64,000 bases of DNA from JBQTIY01 sp052387675 (GTDB taxonomy: Bacteria; Planctomycetota; B15-G4): contig JBQTIY010000006.1 in assembly GCA_052387675.1 (NCBI GenBank), forward strand, positions 1 through 64,000. Direction: 5' to 3'. The translations under genes were made by a program, and so were the position numbers. The notes below the pieces were generated by a model, which was given only the letters and a program-made list of their open reading frames with translations, was not told where the DNA came from and did not search any database. This document shows, in pieces, positions 26,415-34,874 of the stretch. Each line of letters starts with the position of its first letter. Position 1 is the stretch's first letter.

Positions 26415-26990
26415 TCAGCGCCCGGTGATGGCACCGGGGAGCGGGCGGGAAATGCCGAGCAAGGGCATCTCCACAACGGTCAGGCTGTTGGTGGGTGAGC
26501 GCAGGACCACAGCGCGTGCTCGCACTTCCGTCAGTTCCCACCCATGGATGTCATCGCCAAGCAAGCAAACGCGACCGTCGATGATTGCGACGGGGCGCAC
26601 GTCGGACGGCAGGGTGAGATTCAGCTGCACTGCCGGCGCCTGCAGGTCCATGACAACACCCGTGGAAGCATTGGTTGTGGCCCAGAAACTCGTGAACGGA
26701 CTGCGGGTGAGTTCTTCCTCGTCGGCCGGCAGGGGCTTGCTGAGCACGGGATTGTCGCGCACGACGATCGATGGAACGGCTTCTCCTAGAGCGGTTAGAC
26801 CCTCGGGCTCGCTGGTGGCGGCGGGTGTCGCAGTGTCTGCAAGTGCGGCCACTTCGAGCGGGGCGTCCTCGTCGCCTCCCATTTGCTGGCTCAGCACACC
26901 GGCGAGCAGGAGCACGAGTCCGCCGAGCAGCAGCTGCTGCTTCCGCTGGCGCCCTGAGTTCGTCTTGGGGTTTTTGTCGGGAGTCTTCAC
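26415..26990 (-). CDS. GspC/PilP-like inner-membrane assembly protein
   Basis: A 191-residue bitopic protein: a cytoplasmic basic N-terminus, one membrane helix at residues 19-35 (QLLLGGLVLLLAGVLSQ), an Ala/Thr/Pro-rich linker, and a periplasmic domain of about 100 residues. The C-terminal beta-rich part (PVAIIDGRVCLLGDDIHGWE, VVLRSPTNSLTVVEMPLL) looks like the homology region of GspC or the beta domain of PilP, which connect the inner-membrane complex to the secretin. Position directly before the secretin gene supports this. Its start overlaps the PilO-like stop by 4 bases. GspC versus PilP is not resolved. Confidence 0.68.
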   Translation of the reverse strand: MKTPDKNPKTNSGRQRKQQLLLGGLVLLLAGVLSQQMGGDEDAPLEVAALADTATPAATSEPEGLTALGEAVPSIVVRDNPVLSKPLPADEEELTRSPFTSFWATTNASTGVVMDLQAPAVQLNLTLPSDVRPVAIIDGRVCLLGDDIHGWELTEVRARAVVLRSPTNSLTVVEMPLLGISRPLPGAITGR

Positions 26991-27505
26991 GACTTGGGCT
27001 CCAGCATGACCGCGACTTGTAGAGTCATTCGCCGAACGTCGTTTCCCGGCTCGACGGCGATGCTCAGAATCCGAGTGACCCAGGGCAGCCGCTCCGTGGC
27101 CAGGAGAAAGCGCTGCAGGGCGAACGCATCACCGTCAACCACGAGCTCAATCGTGAGCGAAGGATGGGTGCCTTCTCGCGTCTCCGAGCGACGGTCCATG
27201 CGATAGCTGTTCAGGCCGGCCGACTGCACCGTCTGAAGCAAGGCCGTCTCAAACTCATGTTCCCCCTCGGGAGTATTGGGGCAGAGGTTCGAAGCACGCT
27301 CGGAAACACGCTGACGGACGGCCAGCATCTGAGCGTGCGCAGCCATGAGTTCGTGATGCACGGCCGCATCTCGCTCGATCTCAGCATCGAGGCCCTGGAC
27401 TTGTGTCTTGGCCTCCAGAATGGAGCCGTGAATCGGGTAGAGCACTCCACTCGATGCGAGCAGGAGGCCAACGGCCACTAGAGCGACTCGTGCCGAGATC
27501 TTCAT
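26987..27505 (-). CDS. PilO/GspM-like inner-membrane assembly protein
   Basis: A 172-residue bitopic protein: membrane helix at about 7-26 (VALVAVGLLLASSGVLYPIH), a coiled coil of about 27-75 (EAKTQVQGLDAEIERDAAVH), and a ferredoxin-like periplasmic domain (SLTIELVVDGDAFALQRFLL, VTRILSIAVEPGNDVRRMTL). This layout matches PilO and GspM, which dimerise with PilN or GspL. Its ATG shares one base with the upstream PilM-PilN gene stop and its stop overlaps the next gene by 4 bases. Assignment rests on architecture and context more than on strong motifs. Confidence 0.75.
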   Translation of the reverse strand: MKISARVALVAVGLLLASSGVLYPIHGSILEAKTQVQGLDAEIERDAAVHHELMAAHAQMLAVRQRVSERASNLCPNTPEGEHEFETALLQTVQSAGLNSYRMDRRSETREGTHPSLTIELVVDGDAFALQRFLLATERLPWVTRILSIAVEPGNDVRRMTLQVAVMLEPKS

Positions 27506-28878
27506 TAGTGGGTCTCCGCCTTGGCGTAGATTCTGAACCGCTCACCTTCCATGCCCACGCCAAGCAGCACCCGCTCGCTTGCTTCGACGCGAACGTCAAG
27601 AAAAGCGCCGCTAACGAGCAGGGCGTCTGCGAATCGACGAACCGCGATGCCGGTCATTCCCAGTCCGTTAAGGCGTAGTTCGAGCAGTCGGGGAGCAACG
27701 CCTACCGCCGCTGTGGCACCTCGGGCTTCCGGATTCTCGATGTCATCGATCTTGACGGTCTCGAACGAGATGGAATCGGAAGCGCGCGCAGCAATGAGGG
27801 CAAAGAGCGTGGAGAGTCTATGACCCGGCATCGCCTGCTGGATGACTCCCTCGTTAGCCTCCTCGCGGGCCAACTGGGATTGAATGACTTCCAGCTGCTG
27901 ACGGTCGGCCTCAAGAACGGCCAGCCGCTGCTCCAGGGCCGTGCGACGATCCTCAAGGCCCTCGGCATGGCGGGTCCCGATGATTCCTGCGGTCAGCACC
28001 AGCGCTCCGCAGATGCCAGCCATACCGGTCGCAACTTTGCGAAGTCGCCGCTTCTCGCGCAGAACGCGCTCTTCGGGCGGCGTAAAGTCCGCGTGCACAA
28101 AACCCGCCGTAGCCAGGCCCGTCGCGGCCGCATCAGTCACGGCATATGGCGGCTTGGCAATCTGCACTCCGATCGCCGTTGAAAGAGACTCGATCGCTTC
28201 ATCGGGCACGCCAACTGCAACGAGACGCTGGAAGCCCTCGCAACCCAGAAGCGATGCCGCGCGGCCGATCGTGGCCCGCAACTCGGTAGGATCCTCGAGC
28301 GTCTCAACAATCCGGCAGAAGAGGAGCTTGTCATCGACGCCAGCCAAGACCGAGTCGTGACCGCCAGATCGGTGGAGTCGCACCTGAACTCCAGTGTCCG
28401 TCCAAGCACGCCAACTGGCCAGCGCGGCCGTCTCAACACCCAGCACGTTGAGCTGAAGCTCACGGCAGGCCTGCATCAGTTCTCCCAGCCGATCGCGATT
28501 CATCGCCGCCATGATGGCCAGCGAGGATGAAACGGCACCGTCACTGCCCGTGATCGATTCGACGGTGATGCCGAGCAGCGCCTTCTCTGAGCTGAAGAGA
28601 GGGTCACCCTTGAGTCGGTCTGCGCACACTTTGCGCAGATCCTTAGCAGTGCCCGGGGGCACGACCAAGGATTCAACGAGTACGGCTCCGCCCTCAAGTC
28701 CAACAACCACTTCCCGGCCGACAAAGGGAGCAGTGGCCAGTACCTGGCGAATCGTCTTCTTGATCCCGTCCTCAACCGGCAAGGAGGCACAGAGCACGCG
28801 CCCATCGAGCCGCTGCGCAGCGCGAACCGCGTTGTCGGCGACGACGAGCCCAATGGGACTGACCTTGCTGCGCTTCAC
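27505..28878 (-). CDS. PilM-PilN (GspL-like) fusion protein
   Basis: A 457-residue protein combining two parts usually encoded separately in type IV pilus operons. Residues 1-265 form an actin-like PilM/GspL cytoplasmic domain (IGLVVADNAVRAAQRLDG, LNVLGVETAALASWRAW). One membrane helix lies at about 283-301 (ATGMAGICGALVLTAGIIG). A coiled coil follows (LEQRLAVLEADRQQLEVIQS), then a PilN-type periplasmic ferredoxin-like domain (LLELRLNGLGMTGIAVRRFA). This is the domain order of GspL, so the gene blurs the line between T4P and T2SS. It should bridge the cytoplasmic ATPase to the PilO-like partner encoded next. Spacing is 22 bases from the previous gene. Confidence 0.8.
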   Translation of the reverse strand: MKRSKVSPIGLVVADNAVRAAQRLDGRVLCASLPVEDGIKKTIRQVLATAPFVGREVVVGLEGGAVLVESLVVPPGTAKDLRKVCADRLKGDPLFSSEKALLGITVESITGSDGAVSSSLAIMAAMNRDRLGELMQACRELQLNVLGVETAALASWRAWTDTGVQVRLHRSGGHDSVLAGVDDKLLFCRIVETLEDPTELRATIGRAASLLGCEGFQRLVAVGVPDEAIESLSTAIGVQIAKPPYAVTDAAATGLATAGFVHADFTPPEERVLREKRRLRKVATGMAGICGALVLTAGIIGTRHAEGLEDRRTALEQRLAVLEADRQQLEVIQSQLAREEANEGVIQQAMPGHRLSTLFALIAARASDSISFETVKIDDIENPEARGATAAVGVAPRLLELRLNGLGMTGIAVRRFADALLVSGAFLDVRVEASERVLLGVGMEGERFRIYAKAETH

Positions 28879-28900
28879 GGCGGCCTCCTTCTCGCGTCTG

Positions 28901-29383
28901 TCAGGAATCTAGGGGTACGGCAACTAGCTGATGCGTGGCTGTGTCACAGACGAGCAGCCGCTCATCAGCTCCCGTTCGAAGGCGGACCTGACCGCCAATC
29001 TCGAGGACTCCCTTTTCGTTAAAAGCAGCCACCGGACGAGAGCCAAATATTGCGAATTCGAGATGGACATCCTTCGGCTGGCCGGGCTCGTCGAGCCGAA
29101 TGACGTAATCGCCGTGACTCAGGGGGTCGTCAATAGGGACCCCGGCTTGGTTCACGACAGCGAACCAATTGGCCGAGGCGTTGAACACCACACCAAAAGG
29201 TACGCCTTGGTGATAGGCGAGTGACTGCGCGTGATCTAAAGCGTCCTGTATCTCCAGCTGAACGGTGTCCAGCTTTCGGTCAGCCCCCACCGTTGCTGTC
29301 GGCAGCACGATGGCAGCCAACAGCGCCAGAATCAGAATGACCACCAGCAGTTCAACGACGGTGTAGCCCGGACTTCGTGACAT
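28901..29383 (-). CDS. GspH/FimT-like minor prepilin
   Basis: A 160-residue prepilin with a 6-residue leader (MSRSPG) and mature YTVVELLVVILILALLAAIV; Glu is at +5 and Tyr at +1 instead of Phe. The body resembles the product of 577-1122: VQLEIQDALDHAQSLAYHQG followed by GVVFNASANWFAVVNQAGVP and a C-terminal beta region. The FAIFGSRPVAAFNEKGVLE segment matches the AAFGKNGVAAIYDAQG region of that protein, so the two are paralogs serving different clusters. It starts 5 bases after the upstream gene's stop. Confidence 0.85.
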   Translation of the reverse strand: MSRSPGYTVVELLVVILILALLAAIVLPTATVGADRKLDTVQLEIQDALDHAQSLAYHQGVPFGVVFNASANWFAVVNQAGVPIDDPLSHGDYVIRLDEPGQPKDVHLEFAIFGSRPVAAFNEKGVLEIGGQVRLRTGADERLLVCDTATHQLVAVPLDS

Positions 29384-29388
29384 GACTG

Positions 29389-30396
29389 TCAGTTCCCCTG
29401 GCAGGACGACATTGCGTCAAGCGTTGATTCGGGAACAGACTCCCCGGGAAACGCAAGTCGCGTCATTCGCTCTGCACCGGCGACCACGCTCTCTGGCCAG
29501 GTCTGAGATCCTCGACCGTGTCCGGGACGACGGACTTTTGCATCGACTTCCTCTGGCGCTGTAGACACCGTCATTCCGCGGACACACCCTCGGCCCTTGA
29601 GCTTGAGCTCATCGGCCACGGCGAAGCCCCGGATCTCGACTCGGGAGTTTTCATCTGCCTCAAAGCGAAGGTCGGGTCCGGCGATCGCAACGTCTGGGAG
29701 TTCCGTCCCAGCTAGAAGCCTGAGACCCCCATAGACAGAGACGCGAGGCCGACTCGATCCGATGAGCGGGGCGTTCGAGTCGCAGAGTCCTGCGCGGGTA
29801 AGTATTGCGCCGCGCAATACGCAGTTGTCCAGCGTCAGGTGAGCGCCCTCCTCTAAGAGCATCAGGCCAGCAAGCTCGACTCCTTGATAGGTGACGTCGC
29901 CACTTACAACCGTTAAATGCCCCGCAATGAGCGTGCCATTCTCACAGTTCAATCGAGTGCGATCGTTTTCGTCGCTATTGCCCGGGACAACGACGGCGCG
30001 GGCTCGAATACGCGCTTCATCGTCGTCGCCGGCCGCTGGGTTGTTCGCTCGGACTCTGATCTCGCGTCGATCGTGCGAAACAACCTGACGCTCGCCGCGC
30101 ACGACTTCTCCATTCGGAGTCGTAGCTTCGTCATGCGTGCCTTCGGGAATCGTGCCTGGGGAGTCACCATTTCTCATTCGTTCGCGAACTCTCTGAAGTC
30201 CCGATCGACTGGCTTCTTCGACCTCACTCGCCCCCTTTGCGAACTCAAGGCTCTTTTTGGCGAGTACGGCGTGTCGTGCGTAGGTCACCGTCACCGCCGC
30301 CACAAGCGTCGACAGCACGAGAGAGGCAGCGAGCACCCAGCCACCCTCAGATGAGCGAGCGACCTGCCTGAGCGTGGGTTTTCTTGCGGTAATCAT
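29389..30396 (-). CDS. PilX/GspK-like pilus assembly protein with beta-repeat C-terminus
   Basis: A 335-residue protein; ATG 30396 (MITARKPT) is preferred to 30429. The N-terminus has a Gly-rich hydrophobic segment (GGWVLAASLVLSTLVAAVTV) with no Glu at +5, as in GspK and PilX proteins. A charged helix follows (EFAKGASEVEEASRSGLQRV). Residues about 155-300 are a run of short beta strands with turns (LIAGHLTVVSGDVTYQGVEL, VSVYGGLRLLAGTELPDVAI), suggesting a beta-helix or bactofilin-like fold that is not part of standard GspK. It lies between two prepilin genes in the operon, so a tip-complex role is likely. Family assignment beyond that is uncertain. Confidence 0.6.
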   Translation of the reverse strand: MITARKPTLRQVARSSEGGWVLAASLVLSTLVAAVTVTYARHAVLAKKSLEFAKGASEVEEASRSGLQRVRERMRNGDSPGTIPEGTHDEATTPNGEVVRGERQVVSHDRREIRVRANNPAAGDDDEARIRARAVVVPGNSDENDRTRLNCENGTLIAGHLTVVSGDVTYQGVELAGLMLLEEGAHLTLDNCVLRGAILTRAGLCDSNAPLIGSSRPRVSVYGGLRLLAGTELPDVAIAGPDLRFEADENSRVEIRGFAVADELKLKGRGCVRGMTVSTAPEEVDAKVRRPGHGRGSQTWPESVVAGAERMTRLAFPGESVPESTLDAMSSCQGN

Positions 30397-30438
30397 TGTG
30401 AGATCTCTTCGGTCGGAGGACTGGAACAAGATGAGGAC

Positions 30439-31035
30439 TTAGGCATCGTGGGATGGCTCGGACATCCACCAGCTGAACACCCCCGCTTCCACGTCACCGT
30501 TCAGCACGGTGACCCGGAGTTCAGTGAGAACCTCCCCTGGAAATGTCTCGGGATCGACAACCTCCATCGGATTGTTGAGGTCGACTTTTCGTACCTCAAC
30601 AACTTGGCTCCAGCCGAGGTGACTGGCCACAACGTCATAGTCAGCAGAGCGTGGAGGTGAGAATGTCACTTCGTGGAGATCGTCAAGTACTTCAACCGAC
30701 GGCCCGAACTTCGGATCCGACTCACCCGGATCACTCCACGGGAGCAGAAGAGCCGCTTCGTGGACCTCCTGTGCAAGCATCAGGGCTTCGTGACCGCCGT
30801 CAGCGAAGTAGTGGTAGACCTCCGTTGACCCCCTCAACGAATCCGTTGAGCCTACAACCGTGGCACTGACGATCAGGACAGCCAGCATGAGCTCGACAAA
30901 TGTCGCGCCACGCTCCGAACGACGGCCTTGAGGATGAGCAGCGCCGCTTGTCGCAGCCGCGCCGGCCGAACGGAAAGCAGATCGGTCGCACCTGACCTCC
31001 AAGGGGGAGGTGGTTGGGATTGGATAGATATTCAT
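30439..31035 (-). CDS. GspI/PilV-like minor prepilin, first gene of the operon
   Basis: A 198-residue prepilin. ATG 31035 is preceded by GAGGTGAT at ideal spacing and is chosen over the upstream in-frame start 31185. The leader is long at about 46 residues, ending RRSERG, and the mature start is ATFVELMLAVLIVSATVVGS with Glu at +5. The short helix and body (YHYFADGGHEALMLAQEVHE) resemble GspI/PilV minor pilins. It begins the ten-gene minus-strand run that ends with gspF. The long leader makes the exact N-terminus uncertain. Confidence 0.75.
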   Translation of the reverse strand: MNIYPIPTTSPLEVRCDRSAFRSAGAAATSGAAHPQGRRSERGATFVELMLAVLIVSATVVGSTDSLRGSTEVYHYFADGGHEALMLAQEVHEAALLLPWSDPGESDPKFGPSVEVLDDLHEVTFSPPRSADYDVVASHLGWSQVVEVRKVDLNNPMEVVDPETFPGEVLTELRVTVLNGDVEAGVFSWWMSEPSHDA

Positions 31036-31432
31036 CGGGATCACCTCGAATGCTTTTGTGCCTGTTGCCCGGCTGCTCTGAGAATCACAGCCGTGTAGAT
31101 TCAGGCAGCAACCGTGTCGTCCACGGCAGGAGGTGACTTGAACAACGGCACAGCTAGGCGACTTTGCCCCGAGCGACTGCCGCACATCGGTGCATCCTGT
31201 AGATCGACTCTAAAGCGCTCGGATTCGCCGGAGGGCAGGCCCAGGCAGTGCGCATGAGGTACGTCTTCGGACGAAATCCAGAAGACGTGCCAGATGTGAG
31301 TCGATAGGATCGTCGCTATCCAAGTTCGGAGGTTTTCCGCCTTCACTTGCTCGGGGCAATCCATTGATTTCGCGTTTAGTTAGGCCGCTGGAAGGTTGCG
31401 CGGTTCCACGCGCAGCGACGGAACCAGCTGCC
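31036..31432. other. divergent intergenic region between the pilus operon and the HEAT gene
   Basis: About 400 bases that should hold the promoters of both divergent units. I see no confident -35/-10 pair, sigma-54 site or terminator. A minus-strand frame of 87 codons (31101-31364, ATG) reads like protein in places (PSGESERFRVDLQDAPM) but has no Shine-Dalgarno sequence and no recognised family. The HEAT gene frame stays open upstream to TTG 31364, so part of this region may be translated. Confidence 0.4.
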
Positions 31433-33337
31433 TTGCGCAAGGCTGTCATTATGGCAGCCCTGCTTTTCCTGCCGCCGCAAGCCATAAGCCAGGACATCGG
31501 ACCAACGCCAGCCTCTCAGCACCCAAAGACAATCACCCCAACAGTCTTCAAGCCTGCGGGTTCCGGTGGCGGTCAGTACAAGCCACCGGTCGATGGCGCC
31601 CCTCCAGGCACTAATCCTCCGCCTCCACCACAAGACGGGCCACCGACACCAAGCGGCTCTTCCGGCGGATCCGGAAATCCTGACTCTCGTCGTAGTGGCG
31701 CGACAGTCGGAGGCTCTGGTCCTGGATCGGCCGTCGGAGGCTCTGCTCGCGGCTTGAGCCATTCCGGATCGAGCACGGCTCTCGCCGCAACGGGGAGTTG
31801 GCAGGGTTGGTGGGAAACCAATAAATTTGAGTTCATTCGCCTGCGGCGCATCGAGGATCCAATAGTCGCTCAACAGGGCTCTGCGAGCGAGTCGCCAAAC
31901 CAAAGGGAGATTCGACTCGCAACGGTCCGAGCGATGCTTCGAGATCGGGTTACACCTGCCTTGAAGTCGCTGACCCTCTCAGCAGATGCTTCAGTTCGAG
32001 CAGCGGCGATCGTCTCGCTCGGAAAACTGAACGACGAGTCCAGCCTCGATCTGGCAACCACGCTGCTACTTGACAGCGACTTGGAAGTAAGACGTGCGAG
32101 CCTGCTTGCGCTGGGGTTGCTAACGTCCGGCTCGAGTTCATGGCTCTTGATGAACATTGCCGACGATAGCCGCAAGGGTCGCTCACTCGTAAGCAGTCAG
32201 GGGTCCATATCGACGGAAACCCGCGGAACCGCATTGCTTTCGGCATCGCTCCGGAGCCATTCGTCAGCTGGTGCGCTCTTGACTCGAATGTTGGACGACC
32301 GGGAGGACCTTGAAGCAGAGTTGCTTGCTCTGGTCGCAGACTCAGCTGGTCTACTTGGTTCGCCCGACAGCAATCGCATACTCGTTGAGATTGCTTTCGA
32401 CCGCTCTTTGCCGCAGTTCGTTCGCTCCGCCGCCACCTCCGCGTTGGGGCGAATCGGCGATCCGTCGGTCACGCCGGCGCTTGTCTCACTGTTAGACATG
32501 GAGATAGAGCCGAGGCGTGCCGCCGCGACAGCACTCGGGTACGTTGCTCACCCCACCGCAGTGCGCGAGATTAGTCGACTTGCCCGGATGGTGAACCACG
32601 ACGACGACGCTCCTAGCCGGCAGTTCGCTGCGATCGCTTTAGGGAGGATTGGCGGTTCCAGTGCAAGCGAGTCCCTGATTACTGCGTTCGAACAGGCTGA
32701 TGACGCGATGCGCCCATGGCTTGCGCTGGCATTAGGTATGGCAGAGCGCGGTTCAGCCGGCAGCAGTGCCCCTGAAGCCCTGATGCGGTCGCTTCCGAAC
32801 GAAAGCAATCCTGAGACCATCGCCGCAATCCTGATCGGGCTGGGATTGTCACGAAGCGAGGCCAGCTTAGGCGAGATTACGCGTTACCTAGAGCATCGCA
32901 ACGTCGAAGTCGCAGGAGCGGCAGCGTGCGCGCTAGGCTTCACTGGCCACCCGTCGGCTGCAAGTGAGCTTCGTCGCGTTCTTGCCACCTCAGACGACTC
33001 CCTCATGCTTCAGCAGGCTGCAATGAGTCTAGGAATCCTGGGCGATGGTCAGGCTATCCCGACTCTGATCGAACTCATCCGAACCACTAGGAGCCCATTC
33101 GTTGCGAGCTACGCAGCGCTAGGGATCGCCTTCATGGGTGACAGCAACGCCGCCGGCCCGTTGCTATCTCTCATCGAGAAGAATGGCACATCGGGCATTG
33201 CTACGACCTATGCAGTCGTTGCCATCGGTCAGCTCTTCGATAGCGATCGGCGCCCAGCTCTGTCTCGACTTGCGTCCGGCGACAATTACATGGCCCGGTC
33301 CTCGACGGTAGACGAGCTACTCGATTTGGGCTTCTAG
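31433..33337 (+). CDS. exported HEAT-repeat protein
   Basis: About 634 residues. The start is uncertain: TTG 31433 gives the best signal peptide (MRKAVIMAALLFLPPQAISQ), while TTG 31364 and ATG 31451 are alternatives. After a Pro/Gly/Ser-rich linker of about 100 residues (PPPPPQDGPPTPSGSSGGSG) and a short Trp-rich segment (GSWQGWWETNKFEFIRLR), the rest is a long array of HEAT/PBS-lyase-like helical repeats with Ala/Leu/Gly spacing (SVRAAAIVSLGKLNDESSLD, PRRAAATALGYVAHPTAVRE, SYAALGIAFMGDSN). HEAT arrays bind partner proteins. It is divergent from the pilus/secretion operon, which may mean a related envelope role, though nothing proves it. Its codon use is less GC-rich than that of the flanks. 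Confidence 0.75.
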   Translation: MRKAVIMAALLFLPPQAISQDIGPTPASQHPKTITPTVFKPAGSGGGQYKPPVDGAPPGTNPPPPPQDGPPTPSGSSGGSGNPDSRRSGATVGGSGPGSAVGGSARGLSHSGSSTALAATGSWQGWWETNKFEFIRLRRIEDPIVAQQGSASESPNQREIRLATVRAMLRDRVTPALKSLTLSADASVRAAAIVSLGKLNDESSLDLATTLLLDSDLEVRRASLLALGLLTSGSSSWLLMNIADDSRKGRSLVSSQGSISTETRGTALLSASLRSHSSAGALLTRMLDDREDLEAELLALVADSAGLLGSPDSNRILVEIAFDRSLPQFVRSAATSALGRIGDPSVTPALVSLLDMEIEPRRAAATALGYVAHPTAVREISRLARMVNHDDDAPSRQFAAIALGRIGGSSASESLITAFEQADDAMRPWLALALGMAERGSAGSSAPEALMRSLPNESNPETIAAILIGLGLSRSEASLGEITRYLEHRNVEVAGAAACALGFTGHPSAASELRRVLATSDDSLMLQQAAMSLGILGDGQAIPTLIELIRTTRSPFVASYAALGIAFMGDSNAAGPLLSLIEKNGTSGIATTYAVVAIGQLFDSDRRPALSRLASGDNYMARSSTVDELLDLGF

Positions 33338-33509
33338 AGTCGGCGCTCCCATTCGACTGACCGTGACACGGCTGCCCAAACGGGGGCTCGATTCGTGCCT
33401 CTTCCTGACCCCATGTGCCAGCCTGGGTCCGACAGGATTCGATCAAAAGGCCATCCGTGTCTAACCCAGATGTTGCCGGTGATTCCAACCGCGGATAGAG
33501 TGCGACCCC

Positions 33510-34835
33510 ATGAAAGTGTTTAACTTCGTCTTGGCCACCACCGGTCCGTCGCTTACGAATCTCAAGATTCTGAGTCGGTATGCCTACTCGCTAACGCGGC
33601 ACATCACGCTCAAGCGGGCCGGAAATTTTGCTCGAGTCGAGTGGGCACGCTTCATGGGCAAGGACACCGTCTCTGGCTTTCCGTACGTTCTCAAGATCGA
33701 GTCAACCAACATCTGCAATCAGAGGTGTCCTTTCTGCCTGGACCGTGACAGAAGCAAGATCGACGCCGACGGGCGTGGATTCGGGAAGATGCACCTCGAC
33801 TGCTTCAAGCGAATCATCGATGTGATGGCTCCCACTGCTATGCGCCTGAACCTCTACGGTTCGGGCGAGCCAGTCCTCTACCCGGACATTTACGAAATGA
33901 TTCGGTACGCGGCTGATCGGAACATCGGGGTGACGATCAGTGCCAACCTGTCGGTATTCAACAAGGACAATGCTGAGCGACTCGTTGAGTCGGGGTTGGA
34001 ACATTTGATCGTTAGCTGTCACGGGGCCAGCCCCGAGACTTACGACAAGTACAATGTCGGCGGCGACTTCTGGCGCACTATCGAAAATATGAAGGCAATC
34101 TGTGACGCCAAGCGCCGGCTCGGGCGAAGGCTTCCCTTCGTTGATTGGCAGTTTCTGAGGTTCCGTCACAACCAGCACGAGATGCCTAAGGCGCGGCAGA
34201 TGGCGAAGGACATCGGCGTAAACGCAATCCGGTTCATTAATCCGAACATCCCCCCAGAGCACAAAGAGGAATGGCGTCCTCGCCGAGATGACGAGGTTGC
34301 TAATTCAAATACCGGTGAGGGTGTAGTCAACGCGAGCCCCGGAGTTCACATTCGGGCTGAAGACCAAGCGGTTGCGAGGGGAGAACGAGTCGCCGCCAAG
34401 CCGCCAAAGGCTGAGGTAAACAGTTGCTCATGGCTCTATCGCTCAATCTTTTTCAACTGGGATGGCGGTGTGCTTCCCTGTTGCGATGGAACTACCCAGC
34501 CCAGTCACGATCTCGGTCACTTCACCGATCGGTCTCTTCCACATTTCACGGGCCAGACTCGCGACGAATTTGAGCGCTTCTGGAACGGAGACACCTATCG
34601 CTACCTTCGGCGCATGGCCAACTTCCGTATTCCGCGCGAAGAGATGGACAAGAAGTTCACTTGCAGTTCCTGCATCAAGCCTCATATGCCATTCGTGCTA
34701 TTCGAGCGTGGATTCCAACTCAATCGAAAACTTGAGAAGCGCTTGCTTGCCACCGAGCCCGATCTGCTTGAGAAGCGCGAGGCGTGGAGGAAGACGAAGA
34801 CTAGCTTGAGCAAGAGCGTGACCGGGGATCGCTAA
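33510..34835 (+). CDS. radical SAM/SPASM-domain protein of unknown substrate
   Basis: A 441-residue radical SAM enzyme. The AdoMet cluster motif is Cys69-x3-Cys73-x2-Cys76 (CNQRCPFC), followed by RLNLYGSGEPVLYPDIYEMI. C-terminal cysteines in NSCSWLYRSIFFNWDG, LPCCDGTTQ and CSSCIKPH form a SPASM-type auxiliary cluster region. SPASM proteins modify peptides, anaerobic sulfatases, sugars or lipids. No short precursor peptide is apparent next to it and no sulfatase of the Cys type is nearby. It stands alone: 172 bases follow the HEAT gene, and typA converges from the other side. ATG 33510 has no clear Shine-Dalgarno sequence. Confidence 0.85.
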   Translation: MKVFNFVLATTGPSLTNLKILSRYAYSLTRHITLKRAGNFARVEWARFMGKDTVSGFPYVLKIESTNICNQRCPFCLDRDRSKIDADGRGFGKMHLDCFKRIIDVMAPTAMRLNLYGSGEPVLYPDIYEMIRYAADRNIGVTISANLSVFNKDNAERLVESGLEHLIVSCHGASPETYDKYNVGGDFWRTIENMKAICDAKRRLGRRLPFVDWQFLRFRHNQHEMPKARQMAKDIGVNAIRFINPNIPPEHKEEWRPRRDDEVANSNTGEGVVNASPGVHIRAEDQAVARGERVAAKPPKAEVNSCSWLYRSIFFNWDGGVLPCCDGTTQPSHDLGHFTDRSLPHFTGQTRDEFERFWNGDTYRYLRRMANFRIPREEMDKKFTCSSCIKPHMPFVLFERGFQLNRKLEKRLLATEPDLLEKREAWRKTKTSLSKSVTGDR

Positions 34836-34848
34836 CGGATCGCCACTG

Positions 34849-34872
34849 AGACGGTAACCCCAATGGCCGTCT
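34849..34872. terminator. weak hairpin between convergent genes
   Basis: AGACGG at 34849-34854 pairs with CCGTCT at 34867-34872 around a 12-base loop, in the 39-base gap between the radical SAM stop and the typA stop. There is no T tract. It is placed like a bidirectional terminator, but the signal is weak. Confidence 0.35.
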
Positions 34873-34874
34873 AC

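Noticed and set aside
31101..31364. Minus-strand 87-codon frame before the pilus operon
   Set aside because: No Shine-Dalgarno and no family; kept only as a note in the intergenic entry.
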